From NCBI GenBank assembly GCA_017545365.1, contig JAFWOP010000028.1:56844-120843 (forward strand): a DNA stretch of 64,000 bases. The letters are read 5' to 3'. This document shows, piece by piece, positions 56,562 to 64,000 of this stretch. The translations under genes and the position numbers were made by a program. The notes under the pieces are model-generated. The model made no database searches and was not told where the DNA came from. It saw nothing but the letters and a program-made list of their open reading frames with translations. This DNA comes from Bacteroidales bacterium (GTDB lineage Bacteria > Bacteroidota > Bacteroidia > Bacteroidales > P3). Each line of letters starts with the position of its first letter. Position 1 is the first letter of the stretch.

Positions 56562-57401
56562 TTAGAGGCTTCTGAGCCAGCTGATTTCCTGAGCCCAGAT
56601 GGCCGGGTCGGGAGTTTCGAGTATGATGGGCATATTGTCGAAACGGGGGTCGTGCATGAAGCGGGTGAAAAAGTCGCGTCCGAGGTGGCCGTTGCCGAGG
56701 GTCTCGTGGCGGTCGACATGCGAGCCGGCACTTTTCTTGCTGTCGTTGAGGTGTATGGCTCTAAGGTATTTCAGCCCTATGATGCTTTCGAAGTCGTCGA
56801 AGCAGAACTGGTAGCCCATTTCGTTGCTGAGGTCGTAGCCGGCGGCGAGGGTGTGGCAGGTGTCGATACAGACGCCTACGCGGCTCTTGTCGTCGATGCC
56901 TTCGATGATGCGGGCGATATGCTCGAACTTCCAACCGAGGTTGGTGCCCTGTCCGGCGGTGTTCTCGATGACGGCGGTGACGCCTTCGGTCTGCGCCAGG
57001 GCGGCGTTTACTTCGCGGGCTATCTGGTCGAGGCATTCCTCTTCGCTTATCTTGTTCAAGTGGCTGCCGGGGTGGAAGTTGAGCATGGTCAGCCCCAGCT
57101 GTTGGGCACGTTGCATCTCGTCGAGGAAGGCGTTGCGGCTTTTCTGTAGTGTCTCCTCGTCGGGCGAGCCGAGGTTGATAAGGTAGCTGTCGTGGGGCAG
57201 CACGTATTGCGGCTCGAAGCCACGCTCTTTCAACAGTTGTTTGAATCCGTTGATTTCTTCCTGTCCGAGGGGTTTGCTCATCCAGCTGCGCTGGTTGCGG
57301 GTGAAGAGCGCAAAGGCATTGGCCCCAATGGCTTCGGCATTGAGGATGGCGTTGCTCACACCGCCCGACGCGCTTACATGTGCTCCGATGTATTTTGTCA
57401 T
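56562..57401 (-). CDS. nfo: Deoxyribonuclease IV (endonuclease IV)
   Basis: 279 residues from the ATG at 57401 ([10 protein letters not shown]). The frame extends 35 codons upstream, across the promoter, and that part is not coding. Zn-site motifs: G-A-H-V-S-A-S-G-G near 6, H-P-G-S-H near 107, E-N-T-A-G near 142, G-V-C-I-D-T-C-H near 174, H-L-N-D-S near 212 and L-E-T-P near 255. It cuts at abasic sites during base excision repair. It shares a promoter region with the end of the AraC gene. Confidence 0.97.
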   Translation of the reverse strand: MTKYIGAHVSASGGVSNAILNAEAIGANAFALFTRNQRSWMSKPLGQEEINGFKQLLKERGFEPQYVLPHDSYLINLGSPDEETLQKSRNAFLDEMQRAQQLGLTMLNFHPGSHLNKISEEECLDQIAREVNAALAQTEGVTAVIENTAGQGTNLGWKFEHIARIIEGIDDKSRVGVCIDTCHTLAAGYDLSNEMGYQFCFDDFESIIGLKYLRAIHLNDSKKSAGSHVDRHETLGNGHLGRDFFTRFMHDPRFDNMPIILETPDPAIWAQEISWLRSL

Positions 57402-57429
57402 ATTGTATGTTTTTTGTTGTTTTGGACTG

Positions 57430-57437
57430 CAAAAATA
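57430..57437 (-). promoter_or_regulatory. -7 promoter box for nfo
   Basis: The minus strand reads TATTTTTG-CA, 28 bases before the nfo ATG at 57401. It fits the 57401 start and not the longer frame. Confidence 0.65.
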
Positions 57438-57462
57438 CGCATTTTTGCGGAAATGAAAAGAT

Positions 57463-58284
57463 TTATTTATACTTTTGACGGAACTCGGAAGGCGAGATGC
57501 CCTCATGACGTTTGAAATATTGCCCGAATGACGACTGGTCGGGAAAGCAAAGCCTGTCGGCTATCTGTTGCAATGTCAGGTCGGTGGTGAGCAGCACATT
57601 CTTTATGGTACCAATCAGGAAGCTATTGATAATCTCTTTGGGTGACTGGCCCGTCTCTTTCTTGCAGACTGCGAAGAGGTAGCGCTCCGAGATACACAGT
57701 TTTGCTGCATAATAGTTGATGCTGCGTTCGCCCGACGACACCGTATTGCTCACTAACTCGTAAAAGCGGTTCAGTATCATACGACTGCTGTGGCTGCCGT
57801 GTTCCTGTGGTACTTCGGTATGGGGGGTGACCGCATTGTAGATGGTCAGCAGCAGGTGGGCAAGGCTTGCTGTGATGGCCTTGTGGCGTGCGACGAGCGA
57901 CGGGTGTTGGATGGACACCCTCAGGGCTTCGTAATCCAAAGCCATGAGTCGAGAAAAAGGCTCTTCCAGCCCCTTGTCGGTCCAAAACTCCGACTCCAAC
58001 GAGCCAAAGTCGGCTTCGGCACCCAGCAGTGTGTAGACGACATTCATCAGCGGTTCGTCGAAAATGAGAATCTCCATCGCCATGTTCTTGGTCGATGAGA
58101 CAACCCTGAATTGTGCACCTTCGGGTACGACAAATAGTGTGTCCGTCCCAATCTTGTGTTTCTTCAGGTTGAACAGCACCTTCGCGCTGCCCTTAAGCAT
58201 GCGACAGAACCAAAACTCATTGATACTGGTTTTTACAATATCGTCAGTATCAGTTGGTTTAAGGATTATTATGTTGTAGTTCAT
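57463..58284 (-). CDS. AraC-family transcriptional regulator
   Basis: 273 residues. The C-terminal 100 residues are two helix-turn-helix units: [13 protein letters not shown] near 205, [11 protein letters not shown] near 223 and [21 protein letters not shown] near 245, ending R-Q-K-Y-K. The N-terminal region is a cupin-like sensor. It is divergent from the RND efflux genes at 58406 and is their likely regulator. Confidence 0.92.
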   Translation of the reverse strand: MNYNIIILKPTDTDDIVKTSINEFWFCRMLKGSAKVLFNLKKHKIGTDTLFVVPEGAQFRVVSSTKNMAMEILIFDEPLMNVVYTLLGAEADFGSLESEFWTDKGLEEPFSRLMALDYEALRVSIQHPSLVARHKAITASLAHLLLTIYNAVTPHTEVPQEHGSHSSRMILNRFYELVSNTVSSGERSINYYAAKLCISERYLFAVCKKETGQSPKEIINSFLIGTIKNVLLTTDLTLQQIADRLCFPDQSSFGQYFKRHEGISPSEFRQKYK

Positions 58285-58288
58285 GATG

Positions 58289-58296
58289 CAAAGATA
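58289..58296 (-). promoter_or_regulatory. -7 promoter box for the AraC gene
   Basis: The minus strand reads TATCTTTG-CATC-ATG: the start codon is only 4 bases below the box, so the message would be leaderless or nearly so. Confidence 0.6.
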
Positions 58297-58361
58297 TGAC
58301 TAATTCCGAAAACATACAATATTGGTCCGATTCTGCATAGTGTAATATGGATAAAAGGTGC

Positions 58362-58369
58362 TAATTTTG
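58362..58369 (+). promoter_or_regulatory. -7 promoter box for the RND efflux genes
   Basis: TAATTTTG-CA, 36 bases before the ATG at 58406 and about 65 bases from the opposite AraC box. Confidence 0.55.
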
Positions 58370-58405
58370 CAGGATGATTCTTGAATGGATTTAATATGTA
58401 AATGT

Positions 58406-59512
58406 ATGAAATTTAGGTATTTTATATTTGTGCTTGTGGCAATGATGCTGCTCTATTCGTGCAAAAACGGCGAAGTAGAGAATGAAGAGTCGGCCAAAAA
58501 ATATGAATTGCTCACGGTCGCAACGCAAGATTACACACTGAATGCGGTATATCCCGCCTCGATTCAAGGCGAGCAGGATATCAAGGTTATCCCCCGTGTG
58601 GAGGGCTATTTGCAAGGGGTGTATGTGAAGGAGGGCGACCGGGTGAGGTCTGGGCAACTGTTGTTCCGTATTGATGATGTGGCTTACCGTTCGGCGGTGG
58701 AGTCTGCCAATGCCAATGTGCAGATGATGACCGCTACACTCAGCCGTGTGCAGCTGGAATATAACGGAAAAAAGTCGCTCCACGATAAGGGGATTGTCTC
58801 CGATTTTGAGCTGTCGCTCGCAGAAAGCGACCTTGGTGTGGCGAAGGCCAATCTGGCAGCGGCAAAGGCAGCACTCGTATCTGCACGCAACGATTTGGGG
58901 TATACTGAGATACGCAGTCCTTCTGACGGCGTAGTGGGTCGCATTCCTTATCGCAAAGGAGACCTTGTAGGACCCTCCATTGTGGAAGGTCTCACTCAGG
59001 TGTCCGACAATCGGCAGATGCGTGTCTATTACTCGATGACAGAGAGTCAGGTGATGCACTATCTCTCGAACTACAAGAGTTTGGCAGAAGCAGTCAATCA
59101 GATGCCCGAATTGTGGCTGCAGCTGCCCAATGGTACCACTTATGAATTGCCTGGTCATGTGGAGAGTATCAGCGGAGTAGTGGATGACCGAACGGGTGCC
59201 GTTTCGGTGTGTGTCCGCTTTGACAACCCCAATGGTTTACTGCTTAGCGGTGGTACAGGGAAAATTGTGATGCCCGTAGTGAGGGAAAAAGCTATCGTCA
59301 TTCCCCAAGAGGCTACCTATGAGATTCAAGATAAAGTATATGTGTATAAGGTGGTTGAAGGAAAGGCCGTGTCGGCTATCATCGAAGTGGAGCCGCAAAC
59401 CGACGGCAAGAATTATTTGGTGGTCAGCGGACTCATGGAAGGGGATGTGATTATCGCCAAAGGAACAGGGTTTGTGCAAGAGGGTGAAAAGGTTATTAAA
59501 AAGGAGAATTGA
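58406..59512 (+). CDS. RND efflux periplasmic adaptor (membrane fusion protein), lipoprotein
   Basis: 368 residues from the ATG at 58406 (M-K-F-R-Y-F); the longer frame lacks a signal. Lipobox L-L-Y-S-C near 14-18. Lipoyl half-motifs P-R-V-E-G-Y-L-Q-G-V-Y-V-K-E-G-D-R-V and I-R-S-P-S-D-G-V-V-G flank a coiled-coil hairpin near 95-155. It joins the inner-membrane pump to an outer-membrane channel. The permease starts 5 bases after the stop. Confidence 0.93.
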   Translation: MKFRYFIFVLVAMMLLYSCKNGEVENEESAKKYELLTVATQDYTLNAVYPASIQGEQDIKVIPRVEGYLQGVYVKEGDRVRSGQLLFRIDDVAYRSAVESANANVQMMTATLSRVQLEYNGKKSLHDKGIVSDFELSLAESDLGVAKANLAAAKAALVSARNDLGYTEIRSPSDGVVGRIPYRKGDLVGPSIVEGLTQVSDNRQMRVYYSMTESQVMHYLSNYKSLAEAVNQMPELWLQLPNGTTYELPGHVESISGVVDDRTGAVSVCVRFDNPNGLLLSGGTGKIVMPVVREKAIVIPQEATYEIQDKVYVYKVVEGKAVSAIIEVEPQTDGKNYLVVSGLMEGDVIIAKGTGFVQEGEKVIKKEN

Positions 59513-59517
59513 TAGTT

Positions 59518-62500
59518 ATGAATACCAAGACATTCATACGTCGTCCGCTGCTCTCGATGGTTATCAGTATAATCATTGTCCTGCTGGGTGTGATTTCGCT
59601 GTTGACGCTTCCGGTGGAACGCTATCCCGACATAGCGCCGCCGGCCATCTATGTGTGGGCGAGTTATCCCGGTGCAAGCGCCGAAACGGTTCAAAAGAGC
59701 GTGGTGATGCCGCTTGAGGAGGCTATCAACGGCGTGGAGGGAATGACTTATATGACCTCGTCGGCAAGCAACGGCTCGGCCAGCATCACCATTTACTTCG
59801 AGCAGGGCGCCAATGCCGACATGGCCGCTGTGAACGTGCAGAACCGTGTCATCCAGGCGCAGGCTCAGCTGCCCGCCGAGGTGCTGCAAACGGGTGTGGT
59901 CACCGAGAAACGGCAACCGGGCCAACTCCGCATCATCGCGCTGGAAAGTCCCAACGGCACCTACGACGAGAACTTCCTGAGCAACTATTTCTACAACAAC
60001 CTGCGTCCCGCCCTGCTGCGCATCAAGGGTGTGGGCAAAGTGGAGGTGTGGGGCGCGCAATACGCCCTGCGCATCTGGCTCAAGCCTGACGTGATGGCGC
60101 GCCACAAGCTGATGCCGAGCGACATATCGGCTGTGCTGGCCGAGCAGAACATCGAGGCCTCGGTGGGCTCGCTGGGCAGCAATTCCGACAATGTGTTCCA
60201 GTATGTGCTGCGCTATACGGGTCGCAAGACCGAGGTGTCGGAGTTCGAAAACCTTGTGATTGCCTCGCTACCCACTGGCGAGGAGCTGCTGCTGAAGGAT
60301 GTGGCGGATGTGGAGCTGGGACAGTCGGATTACGACTACATCAACAGCATCAACGGACATCCGGGCGTGATGGGTTCGGTGAGTCAGATGGCCGGCTCGA
60401 ACGCCACAAAAATCAACCTCGAAATCGACAAACTGTTGAAGGAGACCGAGCGTTCGCTGCCCAAGGATGTGAAAATCGTCACCTTCGACAACACCAACGA
60501 CTTCCTCTTCGCCTCCATCCGCGAGGTGATACTGACGCTCGTCATAGCCATCGTGCTGGTGCTGATTGTTGTGCTCTTCTTCCTGCAGGATTTTAGAGCC
60601 ACACTGGTTCCCGCCGTCGGCATCGTTGTCTCGCTCATCGGCACTTTCGCCTTTATGAAGGTGGCTGGCTTCTCGGTTAACCTGCTGACACTCTTCGCGC
60701 TGGTGCTGGTCATCGGCACAGTGGTGGACGATTCCATTGTGGTGGTGGAGGCGGTGAAAGCCAAGTTTGACGAGGGCTACACCTCTGCCCGCAAAGCCTC
60801 GGAGGACGCTATGAGCGGCCTCGCGACAACGCTGTTCACCACCACGCTGGTCTTCATGGTCATCTTCATCCCCGTGGCTTTTGTGGGCGGCACTACGGGC
60901 ATCTTCTTCAAGCAGTTCGGCTTGACGATGGCCGTAGCAGTGGGCATCTCGCTGCTGAACGCGTTGACGCTGAGTCCCGCGCTGTGCGCCCTGTTGTTTA
61001 ACACGAATTCCCATATAATTGCCCATAAATTAACGGATAATTCGCGGAAATTTACGTTGACAAAAACTCTCGGCAAAATATACAATGTTGCGTACAATTC
61101 GCTGCTGAAACACTACCTCTCCGTTGTCCAGCGGCTGCTGAAACGCAAGGCGTGGGTGGCAGGCGGTGTGGCGGCAGCATTGCTGCTCTTCGGCATTCTC
61201 TTCAAGGTGGTGCCCACGGGCTTCATTCCCAATGAGGATATGGGCACGCTCTTTGCCGACCTTACACCGCCGTCGGGATATACCGCCAACAAGACCTTCG
61301 ACCTGATGAACCGGGCGTGCGACAAAATCCGCGAGTTGCCCGAGGTGCAGGATGTCGGCGGCGTGGTGGGTGTCGGCGCTGGCGCCAACATCTTCGTCCA
61401 GCTGAAGCCGTGGAGCGAGCGCAAGGGCAGCGACCATTCCTCTACCGCCGTGATGGAAAAGATAAGCGAGCTGATGGCCGAGGAAACCGAGGCGCAGAGT
61501 TTCGTCTCCGAACCCGGAATGGTGGAGGGCTACGGTGGCAACGGCGGCTTCGAGTTCTCGGTGCAGGGCCGCAACGGACAGGATGTGAAAACGCTGCACG
61601 AGGTCACCACCCGTTTCGTCGAGAAGCTCAGCGAGCGCCCTGAAATCGGCGAGGTCTATTCGAGCTACGATGTCAACTATCCGCAGTACCGCGTGGATTT
61701 GGATGTGGCGCGGTGCAAGAAGATGGGTGTTGCTCCCTCTACCGTCCTCAACGAGATGGGCGCTTATCTGGGCGGCGACTATATCTCCAACTTCAACAAG
61801 TATAACAAGGTCTATCAGGTCGATTTGCAGCTCCGCCCCTCCGACCGCAACCGTCCAGAGTCGCTGGCGAGCCTCTTTGTGCGTTCCGAAAGCGGTGAGA
61901 TGATGCCCATCAACCAGTTCGTCACCCTCACCAAGGAGTATATGCCGCAGTCGCTGAACAGCTTCAATATGTTCCGCAGCATCGATGTGTCGGGCAGCGT
62001 GGCGCAGGGCAGCAGCTCGGGACAAGCCATCAAGGCCATCCAGGAAACCGCCGCCAAGGAGCTGCCTGTGGGTTACAGCCTCGAGTTCGGTGGCATCACC
62101 CGTGAGGAGAGTCAGACTTCCAGTCGCATCATATTCATCTTCTTTATTTGCATCGTCTTCGCCTATCTTGTGATGGTGGCCCTCTACGAGAGCTTCTTCA
62201 TCCCGCTGGCGGTGATGCTGTCGGTGCCTTTCGGCTTGGCAGGCAGCTTGCTGTTCGCCAAGTTGTTCGGTGTCGAGAACAACATCTATATGCAAATCGG
62301 CATGGTGATGCTGGTGGGCCTGCTGTCGAAAACGGCCATCCTTCTTACCGAGTATGCCTCTCAGGCGCGCCGCGAGGGGCTGACGCTTACCGGTGCGGCA
62401 CTCCGCAGCGCCAAGGTGCGACTGCGCCCCATCCTGATGACTTCGCTGACGATGATTATCGGTATGCTGCCCCTGATGTTCGCCTCGGGCGTGGGTGCCA

Positions 62501-62649
62501 ACGGTAGCCGCACCATCGGTGTCTGCGTGGTGGGCGGAATGCTTTTCGGCACCCTCGGCCTGCTCGTCGCAGTGCCGCCGCTGTTCGTCGTGTTCCAAAG
62601 GCTGCAGGAGCACGTCGGCCGCACCGCGAGGAAAGAGTCCGCGCAATAA
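59518..62649 (+). CDS. RND-family multidrug efflux permease (HAE1/AcrB-like)
   Basis: 1043 residues from the ATG at 59518; the TTG at 59509 is less likely. Twelve helices with two large periplasmic loops. Proton-relay Asp pair in V-V-D-D-S-I-V-V-V-E-A near 405. Other AcrB-type features: N-V-Q-N-R, G-A-N-I-F-V-Q-L-K in the porter region, and the second-half G-L-L-S-K-T-A-I-L-L. It would export hydrophobic drugs or bile salts. No outer-membrane factor gene follows, so the channel must be encoded elsewhere. Confidence 0.95.
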   Translation: MNTKTFIRRPLLSMVISIIIVLLGVISLLTLPVERYPDIAPPAIYVWASYPGASAETVQKSVVMPLEEAINGVEGMTYMTSSASNGSASITIYFEQGANADMAAVNVQNRVIQAQAQLPAEVLQTGVVTEKRQPGQLRIIALESPNGTYDENFLSNYFYNNLRPALLRIKGVGKVEVWGAQYALRIWLKPDVMARHKLMPSDISAVLAEQNIEASVGSLGSNSDNVFQYVLRYTGRKTEVSEFENLVIASLPTGEELLLKDVADVELGQSDYDYINSINGHPGVMGSVSQMAGSNATKINLEIDKLLKETERSLPKDVKIVTFDNTNDFLFASIREVILTLVIAIVLVLIVVLFFLQDFRATLVPAVGIVVSLIGTFAFMKVAGFSVNLLTLFALVLVIGTVVDDSIVVVEAVKAKFDEGYTSARKASEDAMSGLATTLFTTTLVFMVIFIPVAFVGGTTGIFFKQFGLTMAVAVGISLLNALTLSPALCALLFNTNSHIIAHKLTDNSRKFTLTKTLGKIYNVAYNSLLKHYLSVVQRLLKRKAWVAGGVAAALLLFGILFKVVPTGFIPNEDMGTLFADLTPPSGYTANKTFDLMNRACDKIRELPEVQDVGGVVGVGAGANIFVQLKPWSERKGSDHSSTAVMEKISELMAEETEAQSFVSEPGMVEGYGGNGGFEFSVQGRNGQDVKTLHEVTTRFVEKLSERPEIGEVYSSYDVNYPQYRVDLDVARCKKMGVAPSTVLNEMGAYLGGDYISNFNKYNKVYQVDLQLRPSDRNRPESLASLFVRSESGEMMPINQFVTLTKEYMPQSLNSFNMFRSIDVSGSVAQGSSSGQAIKAIQETAAKELPVGYSLEFGGITREESQTSSRIIFIFFICIVFAYLVMVALYESFFIPLAVMLSVPFGLAGSLLFAKLFGVENNIYMQIGMVMLVGLLSKTAILLTEYASQARREGLTLTGAALRSAKVRLRPILMTSLTMIIGMLPLMFASGVGANGSRTIGVCVVGGMLFGTLGLLVAVPPLFVVFQRLQEHVGRTARKESAQ

Positions 62650-62697
62650 AAACGCATGGAGGACGTTACTATGAGTGATTTTAATTCTTAAATGTAT

Positions 62698-62760
62698 AAC
62701 AATATGAAGAAAATCTTTTTGCTCGGCGCGATGGTGTGTGCCCTCGGAATGATGACCGCC
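62698..62760 (+). repeat. 63-bp 5' segment shared with 63329-63391 (copy 1)
   Basis: The two stretches differ at only two bases (G/A and T/C), both silent. They span the ribosome-side leader (AACAAT) and the first 19 codons (M-K-K-I-F-L-L-G-A-M-V-C-A-L-G-M-M-T-A). The rest of the two genes is unrelated. Confidence 0.9.
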
Positions 62761-63252
62761 GAGGCGCAAACGGAGACTAAAGGCTCGGTAATGACCGTGC
62801 GTGTTTGCGACATCGACACAACAAAAGCCGACGACACAACACTCGTGGGGTATGTGTTCATGGAACATTATGAATCAACGTCCATTGACCGTTCCGGTAA
62901 AGAACACACATTTGAGATGGCAGAGTACACCCCGACGATGGAAGAAGTGCGCGAAGCGGAAAAGTTGCTCCTTAAAAAATACCCGACAATAATGCCTGGC
63001 AAGAAAGACAAGCTGGGCAAGGTGACACGTCCGCGACTGAAATCGTATGTCAGGCAATATATCTTTGGTGTGGCATCCGACGGCAAGCGGTATGTTTGGG
63101 TGAATGCTGTGTCAAAAGAAGAAACATGGCTAAAGGATGAGTTGAAAAAAGGAACCGTCCATGTCCGCGATGGAGGCAATTTCTTTTGGCATACATTGTT
63201 GAATCTCGACAACGGGACGATGGTCTCCAACATGGTCAATGGCGAGGCATGA
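62704..63252 (+). CDS. Secreted protein of unknown function
   Basis: 182 residues from the ATG at 62704 (a second in-frame ATG lies 12 bases upstream). The signal peptide ends T-A-E-A-Q. The mature protein holds D-T-T-K-A-D-D-T-T-L-V-G-Y-V-F and R-L-K-S-Y-V-R-Q-Y-I-F-G-V; no family is recognised. It is 54 bases after the efflux permease in the same direction and may be co-transcribed. Confidence 0.75.
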   Translation: MKKIFLLGAMVCALGMMTAEAQTETKGSVMTVRVCDIDTTKADDTTLVGYVFMEHYESTSIDRSGKEHTFEMAEYTPTMEEVREAEKLLLKKYPTIMPGKKDKLGKVTRPRLKSYVRQYIFGVASDGKRYVWVNAVSKEETWLKDELKKGTVHVRDGGNFFWHTLLNLDNGTMVSNMVNGEA

Positions 63253-63328
63253 CAAACCAATGCACGCCAACCCCGACCTCTTTTGACACCGTCTGGCGTG
63301 GGACGCGAAAAAGGAATTTTAAACGATA

Positions 63329-63391
63329 AACAATATGAAGAAAATCTTTTTACTCGGCGCGATGGTGTGCGCCCTCGGAATGATGACCGCC
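63329..63391 (+). repeat. 63-bp 5' segment shared with 62698-62760 (copy 2)
   Basis: It carries the same leader and signal sequence as the preceding gene but is followed by Cys-Lys-Ser, which turns the signal into a lipoprotein type. Confidence 0.9.
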
Positions 63392-63994
63392 TGCAAGAGC
63401 GGGACGACAAATGACAACAACAGCGGTTGGGTTGACCTCGGATTGCCCAGCGGCCTGCTGTGGGCAACGTGCAATGTGGGTGCGGACACACCCGAAGAGT
63501 TCGGCGACTATTTCGCCTGGGGCGAGACACAGCCCAAGGACGAGTACACGTGGGACAGCTATCGCTTTGGGAGCGACCAGACTCATCTCACGAAGTATTG
63601 CAGCCAGCCGCAGTATGGCCTCGACGGATTCACCGACTCGCTGACAACCCTCGAACCCGAGGACGACGCAGCCGCCAGCCTCGGCGACGGTGCGCGCACC
63701 CCGACACGCGAGGAATGGCAGGAACTGATGGACAACACCACCAGCAAATGGATGACCCAAAACGGTGTCAAGGGAATCAAGTTCACCGCCGCCAACGGCA
63801 ATGCAATCTTCCTGCCCGCCGCTGAATGCAAACCACACTACCACGACAACACGGGCTATTACTGGTCGTCCACGCTCATCCCCGATGTATCCTTCGGCCC
63901 ATACCTTTTCGCCTTCGCAGAGAACGGCAAAGAGATTAACGACAACTTCTTCCGCTGCTGTGGGTTCACGGTTCGTGCCGTCCGCGCCAAATGA
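63335..63994 (+). CDS. Lipoprotein with Fibrobacter-type paralogous domain
   Basis: 219 residues. The signal ends M-M-T-A-C, a lipobox. The mature part has the pattern W-V-D-L-G-L-P-S-G-L-L-W-A, then F-G-D-Y-F-A-W-G-E and R-T-P-T-R-E-E-W-Q-E-L near 125 and a final V-R-A-V-R-A-K. This is the Fibrobacter succinogenes major paralogous domain group, abundant in Bacteroidales surface proteins. Function unknown. The gene is complete, ending 6 bases before the window edge. Confidence 0.85.
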   Translation: MKKIFLLGAMVCALGMMTACKSGTTNDNNSGWVDLGLPSGLLWATCNVGADTPEEFGDYFAWGETQPKDEYTWDSYRFGSDQTHLTKYCSQPQYGLDGFTDSLTTLEPEDDAAASLGDGARTPTREEWQELMDNTTSKWMTQNGVKGIKFTAANGNAIFLPAAECKPHYHDNTGYYWSSTLIPDVSFGPYLFAFAENGKEINDNFFRCCGFTVRAVRAK

Positions 63995-64000
63995 TTTTGA

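Noticed and set aside
57402..57506. N-terminal extension of nfo
   Set aside because: It contains the nfo promoter box and its translation has no similarity to the family start.
61030..62868. 612-residue minus-strand frame over the efflux permease
   Set aside because: Antisense shadow, very H/E/Q-rich, while the plus strand encodes a typical RND pump.

Overview
The window looks like chromosomal DNA of a GC-rich Bacteroidota, most likely a Bacteroidales of an animal gut type. The case rests on the Bacteroidota -7 promoter box (TAnnTTTG), seen upstream of about fifteen transcription units; on type IX secretion signals (a type A sorting domain at 48184-50340 and a CHU_C / type B-like domain at 55619-56467); on the GNA1162 and DUF4810 lipoproteins; and on a Flavobacterium-type aromatic ammonia-lyase. 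No rRNA, CRISPR array, transposase or phage gene was recognised.

Layout. 1-13 kb is ordinary chromosome: a cut-off sodium/solute symporter, a lipoprotein, the minus-strand run prs - rplY - era, a tRNA-Leu(CAA), a higBA toxin-antitoxin pair, a VanX-like dipeptidase, a Pif1-HRDC helicase, nadE with a degenerate glutaminase domain, and an AAA/PD-(D/E)XK protein. 13-14.7 kb holds two small secreted or outer-membrane proteins. 14.75-35.3 kb is one long plus-strand locus that reads as an aryl-polyene/flexirubin-type pigment cluster. It contains a tyrosine-ammonia-lyase-like enzyme, ketoreductase, three ketosynthase genes (one fused to a chain-length-factor-like half), a small KS-like protein, two acyl carrier proteins, two hotdog dehydratase-like proteins, a thioesterase, a methyltransferase, an LpxL-type acyltransferase, an EamA-like half transporter, a LolA-like carrier, a glycosyltransferase, an MMPL-PlsC fusion and a tandem-fused CrtI-like oxidoreductase. 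It probably continues to about 40.7 kb with a radical SAM protein, an unknown small protein, an esterase, a PaaK-like ligase and another acyltransferase. How the parts would fit: the lyase makes a hydroxycinnamate, the ligase activates it, the ACP/KS/KR/DH set extends it into a conjugated chain, the methyltransferase and oxidoreductases decorate it, and the acyltransferases, LolA and MMPL proteins attach it to lipid and carry it to the outer membrane.

40.7-46 kb has two SDR genes, a DUF2461 gene, an MFS carrier and an aldo/keto reductase with a ferredoxin tail, then a 680-base non-coding stretch with a 69-base tandem repeat and many hairpins. 46.5-50.3 kb carries two secreted proteins. 50.3-54.5 kb is a minus-strand block: trmO, a PAP2 phosphatase, comB, two lipoproteins and the RNase P RNA. 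55-56.5 kb is an ECF sigma factor with an unusual anti-sigma-like/CHU_C protein. 56.5-64 kb holds nfo, an AraC regulator facing a two-gene RND efflux system, and two secreted proteins that share an almost identical 63-base 5' end.

Intergenic DNA is unusual. Many gaps hold short word-like repeats arranged as inverted repeats around GC-rich loops. They are listed as repeats and discussed as a finding. All functional calls come from reading the sequence by eye; no database search was run.
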